Source of the DNA: Enterococcus pingfangensis
GTDB taxonomy: Bacteria; Bacillota; Bacilli; Lactobacillales; Enterococcaceae
DNA: 64,000 nt
Direction of reading: 5' to 3'
NCBI RefSeq assembly: GCF_005405205.1
Contig: NZ_BJDP01000006.1
Location: 124,001 to 188,000, forward strand
Shown here in pieces: positions 20,577 through 29,806 of this stretch (its first letter is position 1; every line of letters starts with the position of its first letter). The position numbers were made by a program, and so were the translations under genes. The notes under the pieces were generated by a model. The model was not told the origin of the DNA. It searched no databases and was given only the letters and a program-made list of their open reading frames with translations.

Positions 20577-21686
20577 ATGGCAGATGTAAAAAACAAAAAA
20601 GAGTACGAAAAAGCTGTAGCGGTCTTCATTAAGGAAAAGAAACCATTAGGACAGGCGGTTTATGATGAACTGACCAACCGTTTGGCGACACCTTATGAAT
20701 TAGGTGCAGAAGCGATGGATAAATTGATCCAAAAAGTTGAGGATGCTGGGATCAGTGTCGTTGATGAAAATGGTGATCCGTCGAAAGCTAGTTTGAAACA
20801 AAATGAAGCGACTGCGAAAGCCGCACAAAAAGAAGATTTATCGGCCCCAACTGGTGTCAAAATCAATGACCCAGTTCGTATGTATTTAAAAGAAATCGGA
20901 CGCGTGTCATTGTTGACGGCGCAAGAAGAAGTTGAACTGGCTTTGTTGATTGAACAAGGCGATCAAGAAGCAAAACAACGTTTAGCAGAAGCGAACCTGC
21001 GTTTAGTCGTAAGTATTGCCAAACGTTATGTAGGCCGCGGTATGCAATTTCTTGATTTGATCCAAGAAGGAAATATGGGATTGATGAAAGCTGTTGAAAA
21101 ATTTGATTATCGCAAAGGGTTCAAATTCTCAACTTATGCGACTTGGTGGATCCGTCAAGCAATCACCCGTGCCATTGCCGACCAAGCTCGGACGATCCGA
21201 ATCCCAGTTCATATGGTAGAAACGATCAATAAATTAATTCGTGTACAACGTCAATTACTACAAGACTTAGGACGCGAACCAACACCAGAAGAAATTGGTG
21301 CCGAAATGGACTTGCCGACAGAAAAAGTTCGTGAGATTTTGAAGATTGCGCAAGAACCTGTTTCATTAGAAACGCCAATCGGCGAAGAAGATGATTCTCA
21401 TTTAGGCGATTTCATTGAAGACCAAGAAGCAACGAGTCCGGCTGAACATGCGGCTTCGGAAATGTTAAAAGAACAGTTGGAAGATGTATTAGATACATTG
21501 ACTGACCGTGAAGAAAATGTTTTGCGTTTGCGTTTTGGTTTAGATGACGGTAGAACGAGAACATTGGAAGAAGTTGGACGTGTATTTGGGGTTACTCGTG
21601 AGCGGATCCGTCAAATTGAAGCGAAGGCTTTAAGAAAATTACGCCATCCATCACGTTCAAAACAATTAAAAGACTTTCTAGAATAA
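20577..21686 (+). CDS. rpoD: Primary sigma factor RpoD (SigA)
   Basis: Housekeeping sigma-70 factor of 369 residues. Region 1.1-like N-terminus, region 1.2 ([11 protein letters not shown]), region 2 ([28 protein letters not shown] and [14 protein letters not shown]), region 3, and region 4 with the HTH ([28 protein letters not shown]). AAAGGGGC precedes the ATG. A terminator follows. Confidence 0.97.
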   Translation: MADVKNKKEYEKAVAVFIKEKKPLGQAVYDELTNRLATPYELGAEAMDKLIQKVEDAGISVVDENGDPSKASLKQNEATAKAAQKEDLSAPTGVKINDPVRMYLKEIGRVSLLTAQEEVELALLIEQGDQEAKQRLAEANLRLVVSIAKRYVGRGMQFLDLIQEGNMGLMKAVEKFDYRKGFKFSTYATWWIRQAITRAIADQARTIRIPVHMVETINKLIRVQRQLLQDLGREPTPEEIGAEMDLPTEKVREILKIAQEPVSLETPIGEEDDSHLGDFIEDQEATSPAEHAASEMLKEQLEDVLDTLTDREENVLRLRFGLDDGRTRTLEEVGRVFGVTRERIRQIEAKALRKLRHPSRSKQLKDFLE

Positions 21687-21690
21687 AATC

Positions 21691-21725
21691 AACTCTTCGA
21701 GAATTTTTCTCGGAGAGTTTTTTTA
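21691..21725 (+). terminator. Terminator after rpoD
   Basis: AACTCTTCGAG and CTCGGAGAGTT form the stem, followed by a T-run. Confidence 0.85.
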
Positions 21726-21946
21726 TGGTGTCTCTTCGGGAAATGAAAGCCTACCCGTAACATTTTAGTAAAGTCTTTTGATTTCTGACAAGCTGATGCT
21801 AAAATTTTTGTGCACTGCTAAATCTATCTAATTTAAGAGTGGAATTGAATTTATTATTTTTGATTAATTCACTTGAAATTTGCTTGGAACATCTTAGGAC
21901 ATATGATAGATTAAAGCATATGATTGAAAAAAAGGAGCCGATTTCA

Positions 21947-23623
21947 TTGCAAAAATGCCCTAACTGTGAATATGAACCAGTCGATGGACGTGCAACTTGT
22001 CCAAGGTGCGGCTTTTCATTGCAGGTAGACGACCAAGTAAATAATGATGATGTTGCTGATAAAAATGATACGATAGAATGGTCAAAATTGGCTGATCTGC
22101 CAATTGGATCTGTCCAACAAATGTTTAAAGATAACGAGGATAAAATGAAAGAAGAAAATTCAAAGAAAACAGAAGAAACCCCTGAATTGAATCCGATCTT
22201 AGCAAAATATATTCGTGAGCATAAAGAAGGGCAAGACTATCCGGAAACCTCAGAAATTTCAGAAATTCCGGAAGTTTCAGAACTTGATGAAACCGTGAAG
22301 GAAGAAGTTGCTGAAGCTGAGGCGGTTGAAGAAGCTATAAATGAAGAACAAGTTTCTGATGATCAAAATTCGGAGCTGGAAGAAACAGTACCAGAAACAA
22401 TTTCTGTAAGCGATGAAGCAGCGAGCGAAAAAGACCATTTGGATGAGGCTGAACCCGCAGTTTCGCTTGAAGCAGCTGAAAGAATTACTCCAGCAGAAAC
22501 GGAAACAGATGAAGCGATCGAGCCGGTAGCTGAAGAAACCTCTGAAGTTTCCAGCGGAAAGATCCCAGAAGAACCTCAGACTCCAAAAAGCTCACCGAAA
22601 AAAAGTCGTAAAAAACTGTATGTCACATTAGCTGCTATTGCCGTTTTAGGTGCAGGCGGCGGCTATTATTTTCATGCAAAAGAAGTGGAAGCTCAGCGGA
22701 TTGAAACGGTCAAAAAAGAAAATAAAGTACTCGATTCAATTGAAGAAAGTATCGCTAGTTACTACACCGATGATCAGCAGACATTTCTTGTTGCGGATAA
22801 AGTAGCGCTTAATACGAGTAAAATTGACGAAGAATTAGCTCATTATACAGAGAATGAACGTTATGATGAGTTAAAAAAAGCGTATGATGAACTGGTAGAC
22901 AAGCAAGCGGCTGAACATTCGGTCGACCAATTATTCACTGATACTGTGATTAATGGGGATAAAATTGCAGAGAAACCTTTATTAAAGGCAGCAGAACCAA
23001 TCGAACTGACGATTGAGACAGGCGGTAATAAATTTGATCAGTTGTTGAATCAGGCGATCGACAACGCAAAAGATCAATATACTAAAATAGAAGCGGCTAA
23101 AAAAGCAGTGGCTGGTTTGTTGAAAGACGGCAAGGTCAATGAGGCAGTTACTCGAGCGCAATATACGACAGCCAACAATGCAGTTAAAGCAGTCGCAAAC
23201 CAAGCGCTGATCAAAACTCAAAAAGATGAGTTGGTTAAAGTTGATCAACTGTTAAAAGACAAAGAAAAGAAAGCCGCTGATGAAAAGGCAGCAGCAGAAA
23301 AAGCAGCACAAGAAAAAGCCGCTCAAGCAGCACAGACTGAAAATTCTGTTAGCCAAGCAGGCGATACGAGCAGTGATGCCTATGCCTGGGCACCCGGAGT
23401 CCAAGAAAAAGTGATTCAGACGTGTATCTCACGCGGATATATCGTAGAAGGCGGCTATAGTTTGGAACCGGTGAAAGTTGAAAATGGCGAAGGCTATTAT
23501 AATTTGTACGCTACTTCAAATCGTGCATCATTGACGAAAGGCTACTCAGATTCTGACTTACCGATGTATTTAGTAACGATTAACTGCAAAACGGGTTGGT
23601 TCAAAGGCAACGGTCCAAATTAA
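21947..23623 (+). CDS. Zinc-ribbon single-pass membrane protein, TcaA-like architecture
   Basis: A 558-residue protein with an N-terminal zinc ribbon (Cys4, Cys7, Cys18, Cys21), a long acidic Glu-rich cytoplasmic segment (about 25-215), one membrane helix (about 224-243), an extracellular alpha-helical region, an Ala/Lys/Glu-rich coiled stretch (about 435-470) and a C-terminal globular domain (about 478-558). This layout resembles TcaA/YvbJ-type envelope proteins, but the fold of the C-terminal domain is not one I recognise with confidence. TTG 21947 is chosen because AAGGAG lies 8-9 bases upstream; earlier in-frame starts lack this. Confidence 0.75.
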   Translation: MQKCPNCEYEPVDGRATCPRCGFSLQVDDQVNNDDVADKNDTIEWSKLADLPIGSVQQMFKDNEDKMKEENSKKTEETPELNPILAKYIREHKEGQDYPETSEISEIPEVSELDETVKEEVAEAEAVEEAINEEQVSDDQNSELEETVPETISVSDEAASEKDHLDEAEPAVSLEAAERITPAETETDEAIEPVAEETSEVSSGKIPEEPQTPKSSPKKSRKKLYVTLAAIAVLGAGGGYYFHAKEVEAQRIETVKKENKVLDSIEESIASYYTDDQQTFLVADKVALNTSKIDEELAHYTENERYDELKKAYDELVDKQAAEHSVDQLFTDTVINGDKIAEKPLLKAAEPIELTIETGGNKFDQLLNQAIDNAKDQYTKIEAAKKAVAGLLKDGKVNEAVTRAQYTTANNAVKAVANQALIKTQKDELVKVDQLLKDKEKKAADEKAAAEKAAQEKAAQAAQTENSVSQAGDTSSDAYAWAPGVQEKVIQTCISRGYIVEGGYSLEPVKVENGEGYYNLYATSNRASLTKGYSDSDLPMYLVTINCKTGWFKGNGPN

Positions 23624-23760
23624 ATCAAGACACAGCGGCTGGGAAGAATCGTCTTCCCAGCTTTGCCAGTTTTAGCAAGCAAAATAAACGCCTTTATTTA
23701 ATGTCAGTAATTAAGCAAAGTCTTTTTATAAAAATAGAAACAGAGATTAGGAGAAAAATT

Positions 23761-24618
23761 ATGAATGAGTTATTAGGTCAAGTGTTTACGGGATTGATCA
23801 TTGATGAAAATGAAACAATGTACTTGGTGCAAAAAAACGGGGTGACTTTCCGTCTTGTAAAAAATGAGCAGGAACCCCATGAAATCGGTGAATCGATTGA
23901 AGGATTCGGTTATGTAAATCAAAAAAAAGAAGCTATTTTTACAACGGAGATCCCGCAAGTGCGAATCGGTCATTTTGCCTTTGGTGAAGTAACGGATGTG
24001 CGACGTGATTTAGGCGTTTTTGTAAATATTGGTCTGCCTGATAAAGATATGGTCGTCTCTTTAGACGAAATGCCAAGCATGAAAGAATTGTGGCCGAAAA
24101 AAGGCGATCGCTTAATGATCAGTCTGCGAATAGACGAAAAAGACCGGATGTGGGGTGTCTTAGCTGATGAAGCGATTTTCCATTCGTTAAGCCGTGCGGG
24201 AAATGCGGAGATGCAAAATGAAAATAAAAAAGGAACGATCTATCGCTTGAAAGTAGTGGGTTCATATCTGATTACGGAAGATTTTTATATCGGATTTGTC
24301 CATCCATCTGAACGTTATCAAGAACCGCGCTTGGGTGAAGTGGTTGAATCGCGGGTCATCGGCGTACGACCAGACGGCGTTTTAAATCTGTCATTAAAAC
24401 CGCGCAGTTATGAAATGATCAATGATGACGCAGCGATGATTTTGACGATGCTACAAAGAAATGCCGACCATGTATTGCCGTATTGGGATAAATCTGCGCC
24501 AGAAGAAATCAAAGAAGCTTTTGGAATCAGTAAAGGCCAATTTAAACGCGCGATTGGTCATTTACTAAAAGAAAAATTGATTGAACAAAGTGAAAATCAA
24601 ATTCGATTAAAAAGCTAA
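23761..24618 (+). CDS. cvfB: CvfB/YitL-family S1 RNA-binding protein
   Basis: A 285-residue protein with tandem S1-like beta-barrels (first about 1-60, clear S1 motif FGEVTDVRRDLGVFVNIGL near 75, another near 165-215) and a C-terminal winged helix (AFGISKGQFKRAIGHLLKEKLI). CvfB proteins bind RNA and affect virulence gene expression in staphylococci. ATG 23761 has AGGAGAAA in front; the longer open frame from 23596 overlaps the previous gene and is not supported. Confidence 0.88.
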   Translation: MNELLGQVFTGLIIDENETMYLVQKNGVTFRLVKNEQEPHEIGESIEGFGYVNQKKEAIFTTEIPQVRIGHFAFGEVTDVRRDLGVFVNIGLPDKDMVVSLDEMPSMKELWPKKGDRLMISLRIDEKDRMWGVLADEAIFHSLSRAGNAEMQNENKKGTIYRLKVVGSYLITEDFYIGFVHPSERYQEPRLGEVVESRVIGVRPDGVLNLSLKPRSYEMINDDAAMILTMLQRNADHVLPYWDKSAPEEIKEAFGISKGQFKRAIGHLLKEKLIEQSENQIRLKS

Positions 24619-24630
24619 TTGAGAATGTCC

Positions 24631-24659
24631 TTGCATAAATAAAGGCGATGAACTATAAT
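24631..24659 (+). promoter_or_regulatory. SigA promoter of fur
   Basis: TTGCAT (24631-24636), 17 bases, TATAAT (24654-24659). Confidence 0.75.
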
Positions 24660-24695
24660 AATTCTAAGAAAAGTGACATCGATCTAGCTGCTTAT

Positions 24696-24710
24696 TTATA
24701 ATTATTATAA
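24696..24710 (+). promoter_or_regulatory. PerR box upstream of fur
   Basis: TTATAATTATTATAA is an exact match to the PerR consensus TTATAATnATTATAA. It lies about 30 bases downstream of the predicted transcription start and 18 bases before the fur start codon, where bound PerR would block transcription. Confidence 0.8.
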
Positions 24711-24728
24711 AGATGGAGGAGAGTTCTC

Positions 24729-25181
24729 TTGAACGCAATCCTAGCCTTACAGAAAACTAAAAAACAACTTCATGATTCTGGTTTCAAGTTGACGCCTCAG
24801 CGTGAAGCAACTGTCCTTGTTTTATTGGAAAATGAAAAAGATCATTTATCGGCAGAAGAAATTTACTTTTTAGTTAAGAAAAAAAGTCCTGAGATTGGTT
24901 TGGCAACCGTTTATCGGACATTGGAGATTTTGACTGAACTGCATATTGTCAATAAAATCAGTTTTGATGACGGATTGGCCCGTTATGATTTGCGAAAAGA
25001 AGGGGCAGAACATTTCCATCATCATCTGCTTTGTCTGGAATGCGGCAACATTGAAGAGATTGAAGAAGATCTTTTAGGCGATGTGGAGCGAGTGGTAGAA
25101 TCGCGGTATCATTTCGCAGTGAAGGATCATCGATTAACTTTTCACGGAATTTGTCAAAACTGTCAAGAAAAGAAAGCATAA
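24729..25181 (+). CDS. fur: Ferric uptake regulator Fur
   Basis: Fe(II)-dependent repressor of iron uptake. The 150 residues have the winged helix (KLTPQREATV, GLATVYRTLEILTELHIV) and the metal/dimer domain with HFHHHLLC, CLECG, and a second Cys pair CQNC. KLTPQREATV, SPEIGLATVYRTLE and RYDLRKEGAEHFHHHL follow Bacillus Fur closely, and not PerR or Zur. The TTG start is set by GGAGGAGA. The PerR box upstream implies repression by PerR. xerD follows, after a terminator. Confidence 0.9.
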   Translation: MNAILALQKTKKQLHDSGFKLTPQREATVLVLLENEKDHLSAEEIYFLVKKKSPEIGLATVYRTLEILTELHIVNKISFDDGLARYDLRKEGAEHFHHHLLCLECGNIEEIEEDLLGDVERVVESRYHFAVKDHRLTFHGICQNCQEKKA

Positions 25182-25223
25182 AGCTTCTAGAAAAAATTGG
25201 ATTAAGTTATAATTAATTTATAT

Positions 25224-25267
25224 AGTCCCTTGGAAAGATACGTGCTATCATATCAAGGGGCTTTTTG
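25224..25267 (+). terminator. Terminator between fur and xerD
   Basis: AGTCCCTTG pairs with CAAGGGGCT across a long loop with an inner ATA/TAT part, followed by TTTTT. Confidence 0.7.
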
Positions 25268-25294
25268 TTATGATAAAGTGAAAGTGGTGAAAAT

Positions 25295-26185
25295 ATGGAT
25301 GAACAAATAACGGAATATTTGCATTATCTATCGATCGAACGCGGGCTTTCAGAAAATACTCGTATCAGTTATCAACGCGACTTGCAACAATACTTGTCAT
25401 TTTTAATTGAGCAAGGCGTGACTAGCTGGCAAGCTGTCGATCGCTATACAGTTGTGGCTTTTTTAGGGAATTTAACTGAGGCAGGCAAGGCATCCACGAC
25501 AATCACGCGAATGATTTCCAGTTTACGCCGTTTTCATCAATTTTTACGCCAAGAACGTTATACAGATCATGACCCGATGCAGCATATCGACAGTCCGAAA
25601 AAAGCTCAGCGATTACCTCAAACGCTTTCGTTAGCAGAAGTGGAACGGCTGATCGCAGCTCCAGATACTACCACTGATCTGGGAATTCGAGATCGTGCGA
25701 TTTTGGAAGTGATGTATGCTACCGGGTTGCGTGTCAGTGAATTGATTGGACTGAAACTTGGAGACATCCATTTAGAGATGGGCCTATTACAAACTATTGG
25801 TAAAGGCGACAAAGAACGAATCGTTCCGCTGGGTGATTATGCGATCCATTGGCTGGAACGTTATTTAGCAGAAGTTCGTCCGTTGTTAACTAAAAAGACG
25901 CCAAATGAACCTTTTTTGTTTGTTAATAACCATGGACGCGGAATGAGCCGTCAGGGGATCTGGAAAAATTTGAAACAACATGTTATTAAAGCAGAAATCA
26001 CTAAAGATGTGACCCCTCATACATTACGCCATAGTTTTGCGACACACTTGCTGGAAAATGGTGCGGATTTGCGAACGGTACAGGAACTTTTAGGCCATGC
26101 AGATATATCGACGACTCAAATTTACACTCATATTACGAAACGACGAATGACCGAAGTTTATAAAGAATTTTTCCCGCGCGCTTAA
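25295..26185 (+). CDS. xerD: Tyrosine recombinase XerD
   Basis: Resolves chromosome dimers with XerC at dif. The 296 residues have an N-terminal SAM-like core-binding domain and the catalytic domain with Arg146, Lys170, His242, Arg245, His268 and nucleophile Tyr277 (QIYTHI), all intact. Position after fur matches xerD in other Firmicutes. The second Xer protein at 61717-62616 sits beside trmFO and hslV, as xerC does. Confidence 0.93.
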   Translation: MDEQITEYLHYLSIERGLSENTRISYQRDLQQYLSFLIEQGVTSWQAVDRYTVVAFLGNLTEAGKASTTITRMISSLRRFHQFLRQERYTDHDPMQHIDSPKKAQRLPQTLSLAEVERLIAAPDTTTDLGIRDRAILEVMYATGLRVSELIGLKLGDIHLEMGLLQTIGKGDKERIVPLGDYAIHWLERYLAEVRPLLTKKTPNEPFLFVNNHGRGMSRQGIWKNLKQHVIKAEITKDVTPHTLRHSFATHLLENGADLRTVQELLGHADISTTQIYTHITKRRMTEVYKEFFPRA

Positions 26186-26199
26186 TAGGAGGAGAAAGA

Positions 26200-26559
26200 A
26201 TGCTTACACAATACCGAAAAAATCAACGAAAGATTGCGATGGGTCTGTTGAGTTTTCATGAGAATCTGAAAGATCAACAGCATTTATTAAAGGAAATCGA
26301 TACATATGAAGCAGATGATCGTTATCAACTGTATTGTTATTACGATGAAGGCTCTGATAACGTCCAAGGGGTGATTGGTATCAGTCAGTTGGAAGATAAT
26401 GAAATCATGGTGCATGATATCAGCTTAAATCCATCTTATCGCGGAGAAGGCATCAGCATGACTATGATGAAAGAACTCCAAGCGCTGTATCCAGAACAAA
26501 AAATTATCGGTACACCGGCTACGTCTGCTTTTTTAGCAAAATGGCAGGAACATAAGTGA
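26200..26559 (+). CDS. ribT: RibT-like GNAT-family protein
   Basis: A 119-residue acetyltransferase-fold protein. HDISLNPSYRGEGISMTMMKEL carries the acetyl-CoA-binding strand-loop-helix, as in RibT, whose gene lies near the riboflavin genes and scpA in Bacillus. The acceptor is unknown. AGGAGGAG lies before the ATG. It is followed after 7 bases by scpA and shares the transcript; the riboflavin transporter ribU lies about 2.4 kb downstream. Confidence 0.78.
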   Translation: MLTQYRKNQRKIAMGLLSFHENLKDQQHLLKEIDTYEADDRYQLYCYYDEGSDNVQGVIGISQLEDNEIMVHDISLNPSYRGEGISMTMMKELQALYPEQKIIGTPATSAFLAKWQEHK

Positions 26560-26566
26560 GGATAAG

Positions 26567-27313
26567 ATGGAAGCAATCAGTTTAAAATTAGACGTTTTTG
26601 AAGGTCCACTGGATCTTTTGCTGCATTTGATCCAGCAATTAGAAATCGATATTTACGATATTCCTATTGCTGAAGTAACCGGGCAATACTTGGATTTCAT
26701 CCATGCGATGAAGACATTAGAGTTGGAAGTTGCTGGTGAATATTTAGTGATGGCGGCAACACTGATGTCAATCAAAAGCCAATTGCTTTTGCCAAAACAA
26801 GAGCTGGAATTTGATTATGCAGAGGATGAAGGAGAAGATCCGCGGGATGCATTGGTTCAGCAGTTGTTAGAATATCGGAAATATAAATATGCTGCTTCGG
26901 TCTTGTCAGAAAAAGAACAGGAAAGAAGTTTATTTTATACGAAAGCGCCAATGGATCTTTCTGCATATGAAACTGAGATTTTGCCGTTACCGAAAGATCA
27001 ATTAAACACCATTGATTTATTTTTGGCACTGCATGACGTTTTGAAACGCAAGAGAGAGGATCAGCCAATCGAAACGACGGTCGCCAACGAAGCCATTACG
27101 GTTGACCAAAAAGTAACAGAGATCGATAGCCGCTTAGCTAAATTGTCTGAAGGTGAAGGTTTAACCTTGGAGTCGCTGTTTGAGCAGCACACGAAAGATG
27201 AACTGATCACGACCTTTATGGCGTTGTTGGAACTGATGAAAAATGGCCGCGCACTGGCAACTCAGGAAAAAACGTATGCGCCAATTTTAATTTTTAAAGG
27301 AGCCATTGCATGA
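26567..27313 (+). CDS. scpA: Segregation and condensation protein A
   Basis: The kleisin of the SMC-ScpA-ScpB condensin. The 248 residues begin SLKLDVFEGPLDLLLHLIQQLEIDIYDI, diagnostic for ScpA, and end in a C-terminal winged helix that would bind the SMC head. The stop overlaps the scpB start by 4 bases (ATGA), indicating translational coupling. Confidence 0.96.
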   Translation: MEAISLKLDVFEGPLDLLLHLIQQLEIDIYDIPIAEVTGQYLDFIHAMKTLELEVAGEYLVMAATLMSIKSQLLLPKQELEFDYAEDEGEDPRDALVQQLLEYRKYKYAASVLSEKEQERSLFYTKAPMDLSAYETEILPLPKDQLNTIDLFLALHDVLKRKREDQPIETTVANEAITVDQKVTEIDSRLAKLSEGEGLTLESLFEQHTKDELITTFMALLELMKNGRALATQEKTYAPILIFKGAIA

Positions 27314-27891
27314 ATCCACTCAGTCAAATTGAAGCGATGCTTTTTGTAGTAGGTGAAGAAGGAATTGGACTAGAAGAACTCGCTTTTACTTTAGAACGTC
27401 CGATACCAGAAATTTATCAAGAGATAATCGATTTAAAAAAAATATATGAAGACAATGCCACTTCGGCATTAACTATTTTAGAGGTTGGCAATCATTTTAT
27501 TTTGAGCACTAAAAAAGAATTTGCGCCCTTGCTAAAGGAATTTGCCCATTCACCGATGGCCAACCGGTTAAGTCAAGCGGCGCTTGAGACGCTTTCGATC
27601 ATTGCATACAAACAACCGGTGACTCGTTCTGAAATTGACGAGTTGCGCGGCGTACAGTCAAGCGGTGCGGTTCAGACGCTAGTTGCGCGGCAATTGATAG
27701 AAGAAAAAGGGCGAGTAGATGGTCCGGGTCGGGCGATATTATATGGAACAAGTGCTTATTTCATGGATTATTTTGGGTTGAAAGACATCAAAGAATTACC
27801 AGACGTTCAAAAAATGGAAGAAGATCTAGCAGATGACGAGGAACCTTTGGATCTGTATTATGATCGCTTTAAAGAAGAGGATGAACAATAA
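27310..27891 (+). CDS. scpB: Segregation and condensation protein B
   Basis: Partner that dimerises and binds ScpA. The 193 residues have two winged-helix domains (IEAMLFVVGEEGI at the start; LETLSIIAYKQPVTRSEIDELRGVQSSGAV about residues 95-125). It is coupled to scpA, and rluB begins right after its stop. Confidence 0.96.
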   Translation: MNPLSQIEAMLFVVGEEGIGLEELAFTLERPIPEIYQEIIDLKKIYEDNATSALTILEVGNHFILSTKKEFAPLLKEFAHSPMANRLSQAALETLSIIAYKQPVTRSEIDELRGVQSSGAVQTLVARQLIEEKGRVDGPGRAILYGTSAYFMDYFGLKDIKELPDVQKMEEDLADDEEPLDLYYDRFKEEDEQ

Positions 27892-28608
27892 ATGGAGAGA
27901 TTACAAAAAGTTATCGCTCATGCTGGAATCGCGTCACGCCGCAAAGCGGAAGAGTATATTACTGGCGGACGAGTGCAAGTAAATGGCGAAGTTGTCAAAG
28001 AGTTAGGAACAAAAGTCGGCAAGAAAGATCTTGTGGAAGTTGATGGCGTACCAATCTATCAAGAAGAGCCGGTCTATTATTTGTTTTATAAACCGCGCGG
28101 AGTCATCTCCGCAGTTGCTGATGATAAAAAACGAAAAGTTGTAACGGATTATTTTGCCCGAGTCCCAGAACGGATTTATCCAGTCGGTCGGTTGGACTAT
28201 GATACATCAGGTATTTTGCTACTGACTAATGATGGGGATTTTTCTCAAAAATTGGCCCATCCGAAACATCAGATCGATAAAGTTTATGTGGCGAAAGTAA
28301 AAGGGTATGCAGAAAAAAGAACGTTATTGCCATTAACTAAAGGTATTCGGATCGAAGGCAAGAAGACTGCACCAGCTCGGTTTGAAATTCTTTCTACCGA
28401 TAGAAAGGCAGAAACTAGTATCGTTGAATTGACGATCCATGAAGGCCGCAATCATCAAGTCAAAAATATGTTGGCGGCTGTCGGCTTGCCAGTTCAAAAA
28501 TTAAAACGAGAACGTTACGGTGATCTGACATTGCAAGGGCTGCGTCCTGGAGAATATCGCCGTTTGAATACGAAAGAAATCCACTCTTTGTTAAACCAAT
28601 CCAAATAA
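27892..28608 (+). CDS. rluB: 23S rRNA pseudouridine synthase RluB
   Basis: A 238-residue RsuA/RluB-type enzyme that modifies the 23S rRNA helix-89 region. An N-terminal S4 RNA-binding domain (RLQKVIAHAGIASRRKAEEYITGGRVQVNG) and the catalytic Asp in VGRLDYDTSGILLLTNDG are seen, then EGRNHQVKNM. It starts next to the scpB stop. It is the last gene of the ribT-scpAB-rluB run. Confidence 0.93.
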   Translation: MERLQKVIAHAGIASRRKAEEYITGGRVQVNGEVVKELGTKVGKKDLVEVDGVPIYQEEPVYYLFYKPRGVISAVADDKKRKVVTDYFARVPERIYPVGRLDYDTSGILLLTNDGDFSQKLAHPKHQIDKVYVAKVKGYAEKRTLLPLTKGIRIEGKKTAPARFEILSTDRKAETSIVELTIHEGRNHQVKNMLAAVGLPVQKLKRERYGDLTLQGLRPGEYRRLNTKEIHSLLNQSK

Positions 28609-28622
28609 TCAGAGTTATTTAC

Positions 28623-28651
28623 TTGTTTTTTGGAAGTAAACTTGTTATAGT
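28623..28651 (+). promoter_or_regulatory. Promoter of the FMN riboswitch/ribU transcript
   Basis: TTGTTT (28623-28628), 17 bases, TATAGT (28646-28651), about 30 bases before the aptamer. Confidence 0.65.
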
Positions 28652-28681
28652 GTGCTTACAATAAAAAAATAATTTAAGGTT

Positions 28682-28795
28682 CGTCTTCAGGGGCAGGGTG
28701 AAAATCCCGACCGGCGGTGATAGTCCGCGAACTGCGCAAGCAGCCGATTCGGTGCAATTCCGATACCGACAGTACAGTCTGGATAAAGAAGATAG
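28682..28795 (+). ncRNA. FMN riboswitch (RFN element)
   Basis: The conserved RFN blocks are present in order: AGGGGCAGGGTGAAAATCCC, GACCGGCGGTGATAGTCCGCGA, GATTCGGTGCAATTCCGATACCGACAGT (given here as the conserved core near 28746-28773) and AGTCTGGATAAAGAAGAT. FMN binding would favour the downstream terminator and switch off ribU. Confidence 0.96.
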
Positions 28796-28824
28796 GGCTT
28801 ATTTGAGTAAGATTGTATTCAAGT

Positions 28825-28860
28825 AACTCTATGCTTTTTTCTGAAGCATAGAGTTTTTTT
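28825..28860 (+). terminator. Riboswitch-controlled terminator
   Basis: AACTCTATGCTT (28825-28836) pairs with AAGCATAGAGTT (28844-28855), followed by Ts; it is the expression platform of the FMN riboswitch. Confidence 0.9.
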
Positions 28861-28917
28861 GTGTAAAATCTCGCTTGGATAGTTCGATGAAGATGTTTCC
28901 GAAACGGAGGATTTCAG

Positions 28918-29511
28918 ATGAAGAACTTACGATTACAAAAAATGACAGCAGTAGCAGTGGCAGCAGCAATGGGATTGATTTTACAATTTATCGCTTTCCC
29001 AATCGTTCCAATGTTTCCTTTTCTAAAATTGGACTTTAGCGATATTCCAGTATTGATCAATATGTTTATCTTTGGACCATTGACAGGTGTCGCGACTGCG
29101 TTTATTCGTTCATTATTGCATTTAACTATGACCGGTTTTTCGGTTGATAATATGATTGGCGATTTTGCCAGCTTCTTTGCATCGACGTTATACACTTTGC
29201 CGATCTTTCTATTGTTTAGACAAAAAAATGCGTCAAGACGAGTGTTGGGGCTTGGCTTAGGAATTTTAGCGATGACAATCTTTATGAGTATCGCAAATTA
29301 TTTTGTAATCACGCCGCTTTACTTAAAGGCATTTGGTCTGACAGCCGGACAAATGTTGGGTATGGGATTAGGCCGCTATATTCTAGTTGGGATCGTACCA
29401 TTCAATCTACTAAAAGGGACGATCGTCAGTGCCGCTTTCCTAGTACTGCATGCCAAATTGCTCCCTTGGTTATCAAAAAAGACGATGACCTCTCAACATC
29501 ATTCAGTTTAA
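28918..29511 (+). CDS. ribU: Riboflavin transporter substrate-binding subunit RibU
   Basis: The S-component of an ECF transporter that binds riboflavin in the membrane and works with the shared EcfAAT module encoded elsewhere. The 197 residues have about six membrane helices; FPIVPMFPFLKLDFSDIPVLI near residue 22 is typical of RibU. GGAGG lies upstream of the ATG. Control by the FMN riboswitch is direct evidence for the substrate. Confidence 0.94.
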   Translation: MKNLRLQKMTAVAVAAAMGLILQFIAFPIVPMFPFLKLDFSDIPVLINMFIFGPLTGVATAFIRSLLHLTMTGFSVDNMIGDFASFFASTLYTLPIFLLFRQKNASRRVLGLGLGILAMTIFMSIANYFVITPLYLKAFGLTAGQMLGMGLGRYILVGIVPFNLLKGTIVSAAFLVLHAKLLPWLSKKTMTSQHHSV

Positions 29512-29516
29512 TCAGC

Positions 29517-29552
29517 AAAAAATCTCAGACAAAACGTCTGAGATTTTTTTTG
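29517..29552. terminator. Bidirectional terminator between ribU and the ferredoxin gene
   Basis: AAAAAATCTCAGAC, AAAAC loop, GTCTGAGATTTTTTT: perfect stem with A- and T-runs on both sides, between convergent genes. Confidence 0.9.
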
Positions 29553-29565
29553 TCAAACTATGGTA

Positions 29566-29778
29566 TTATGAATCTTGATATAAGATAGCATGAGAGGGAC
29601 AACGTTTGGCAGATTCGACGACTGCCGCTTGCTGATCTTTCGGAATAAATTCGTGGGTCGCCTCTGGCTCACCTACAAAAAGTACGATTCCATCATCGGT
29701 ATAATCAAAAATTTCTGGCGCGATTATCTGGCATAAGCCACAGGCGATACAGCGCTCAGGAATGATTTCGCATTTCAT
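29566..29778 (-). CDS. fer: Ferredoxin, single Fe-S cluster
   Basis: A 70-residue ferredoxin. Cys10, Cys13 and Cys16 (CIACGLC) and Cys60 in RCPSHAI provide a 4Fe-4S site. Such proteins pass electrons to redox enzymes in the cytoplasm. ATG 29778 follows GGAAGGTGAG at good spacing; the upstream GTG 29793 is not needed. It is divergent from the ypbB-like gene, which starts 28 bases away, as the ferredoxin/ypbB/recQ group is in other Firmicutes. Confidence 0.88.
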   Translation of the reverse strand: MKCEIIPERCIACGLCQIIAPEIFDYTDDGIVLFVGEPEATHEFIPKDQQAAVVESAKRCPSHAILYQDS

Positions 29779-29806
29779 TTTCTCACCTTCCACAGGAGAT
29801 TTTACT

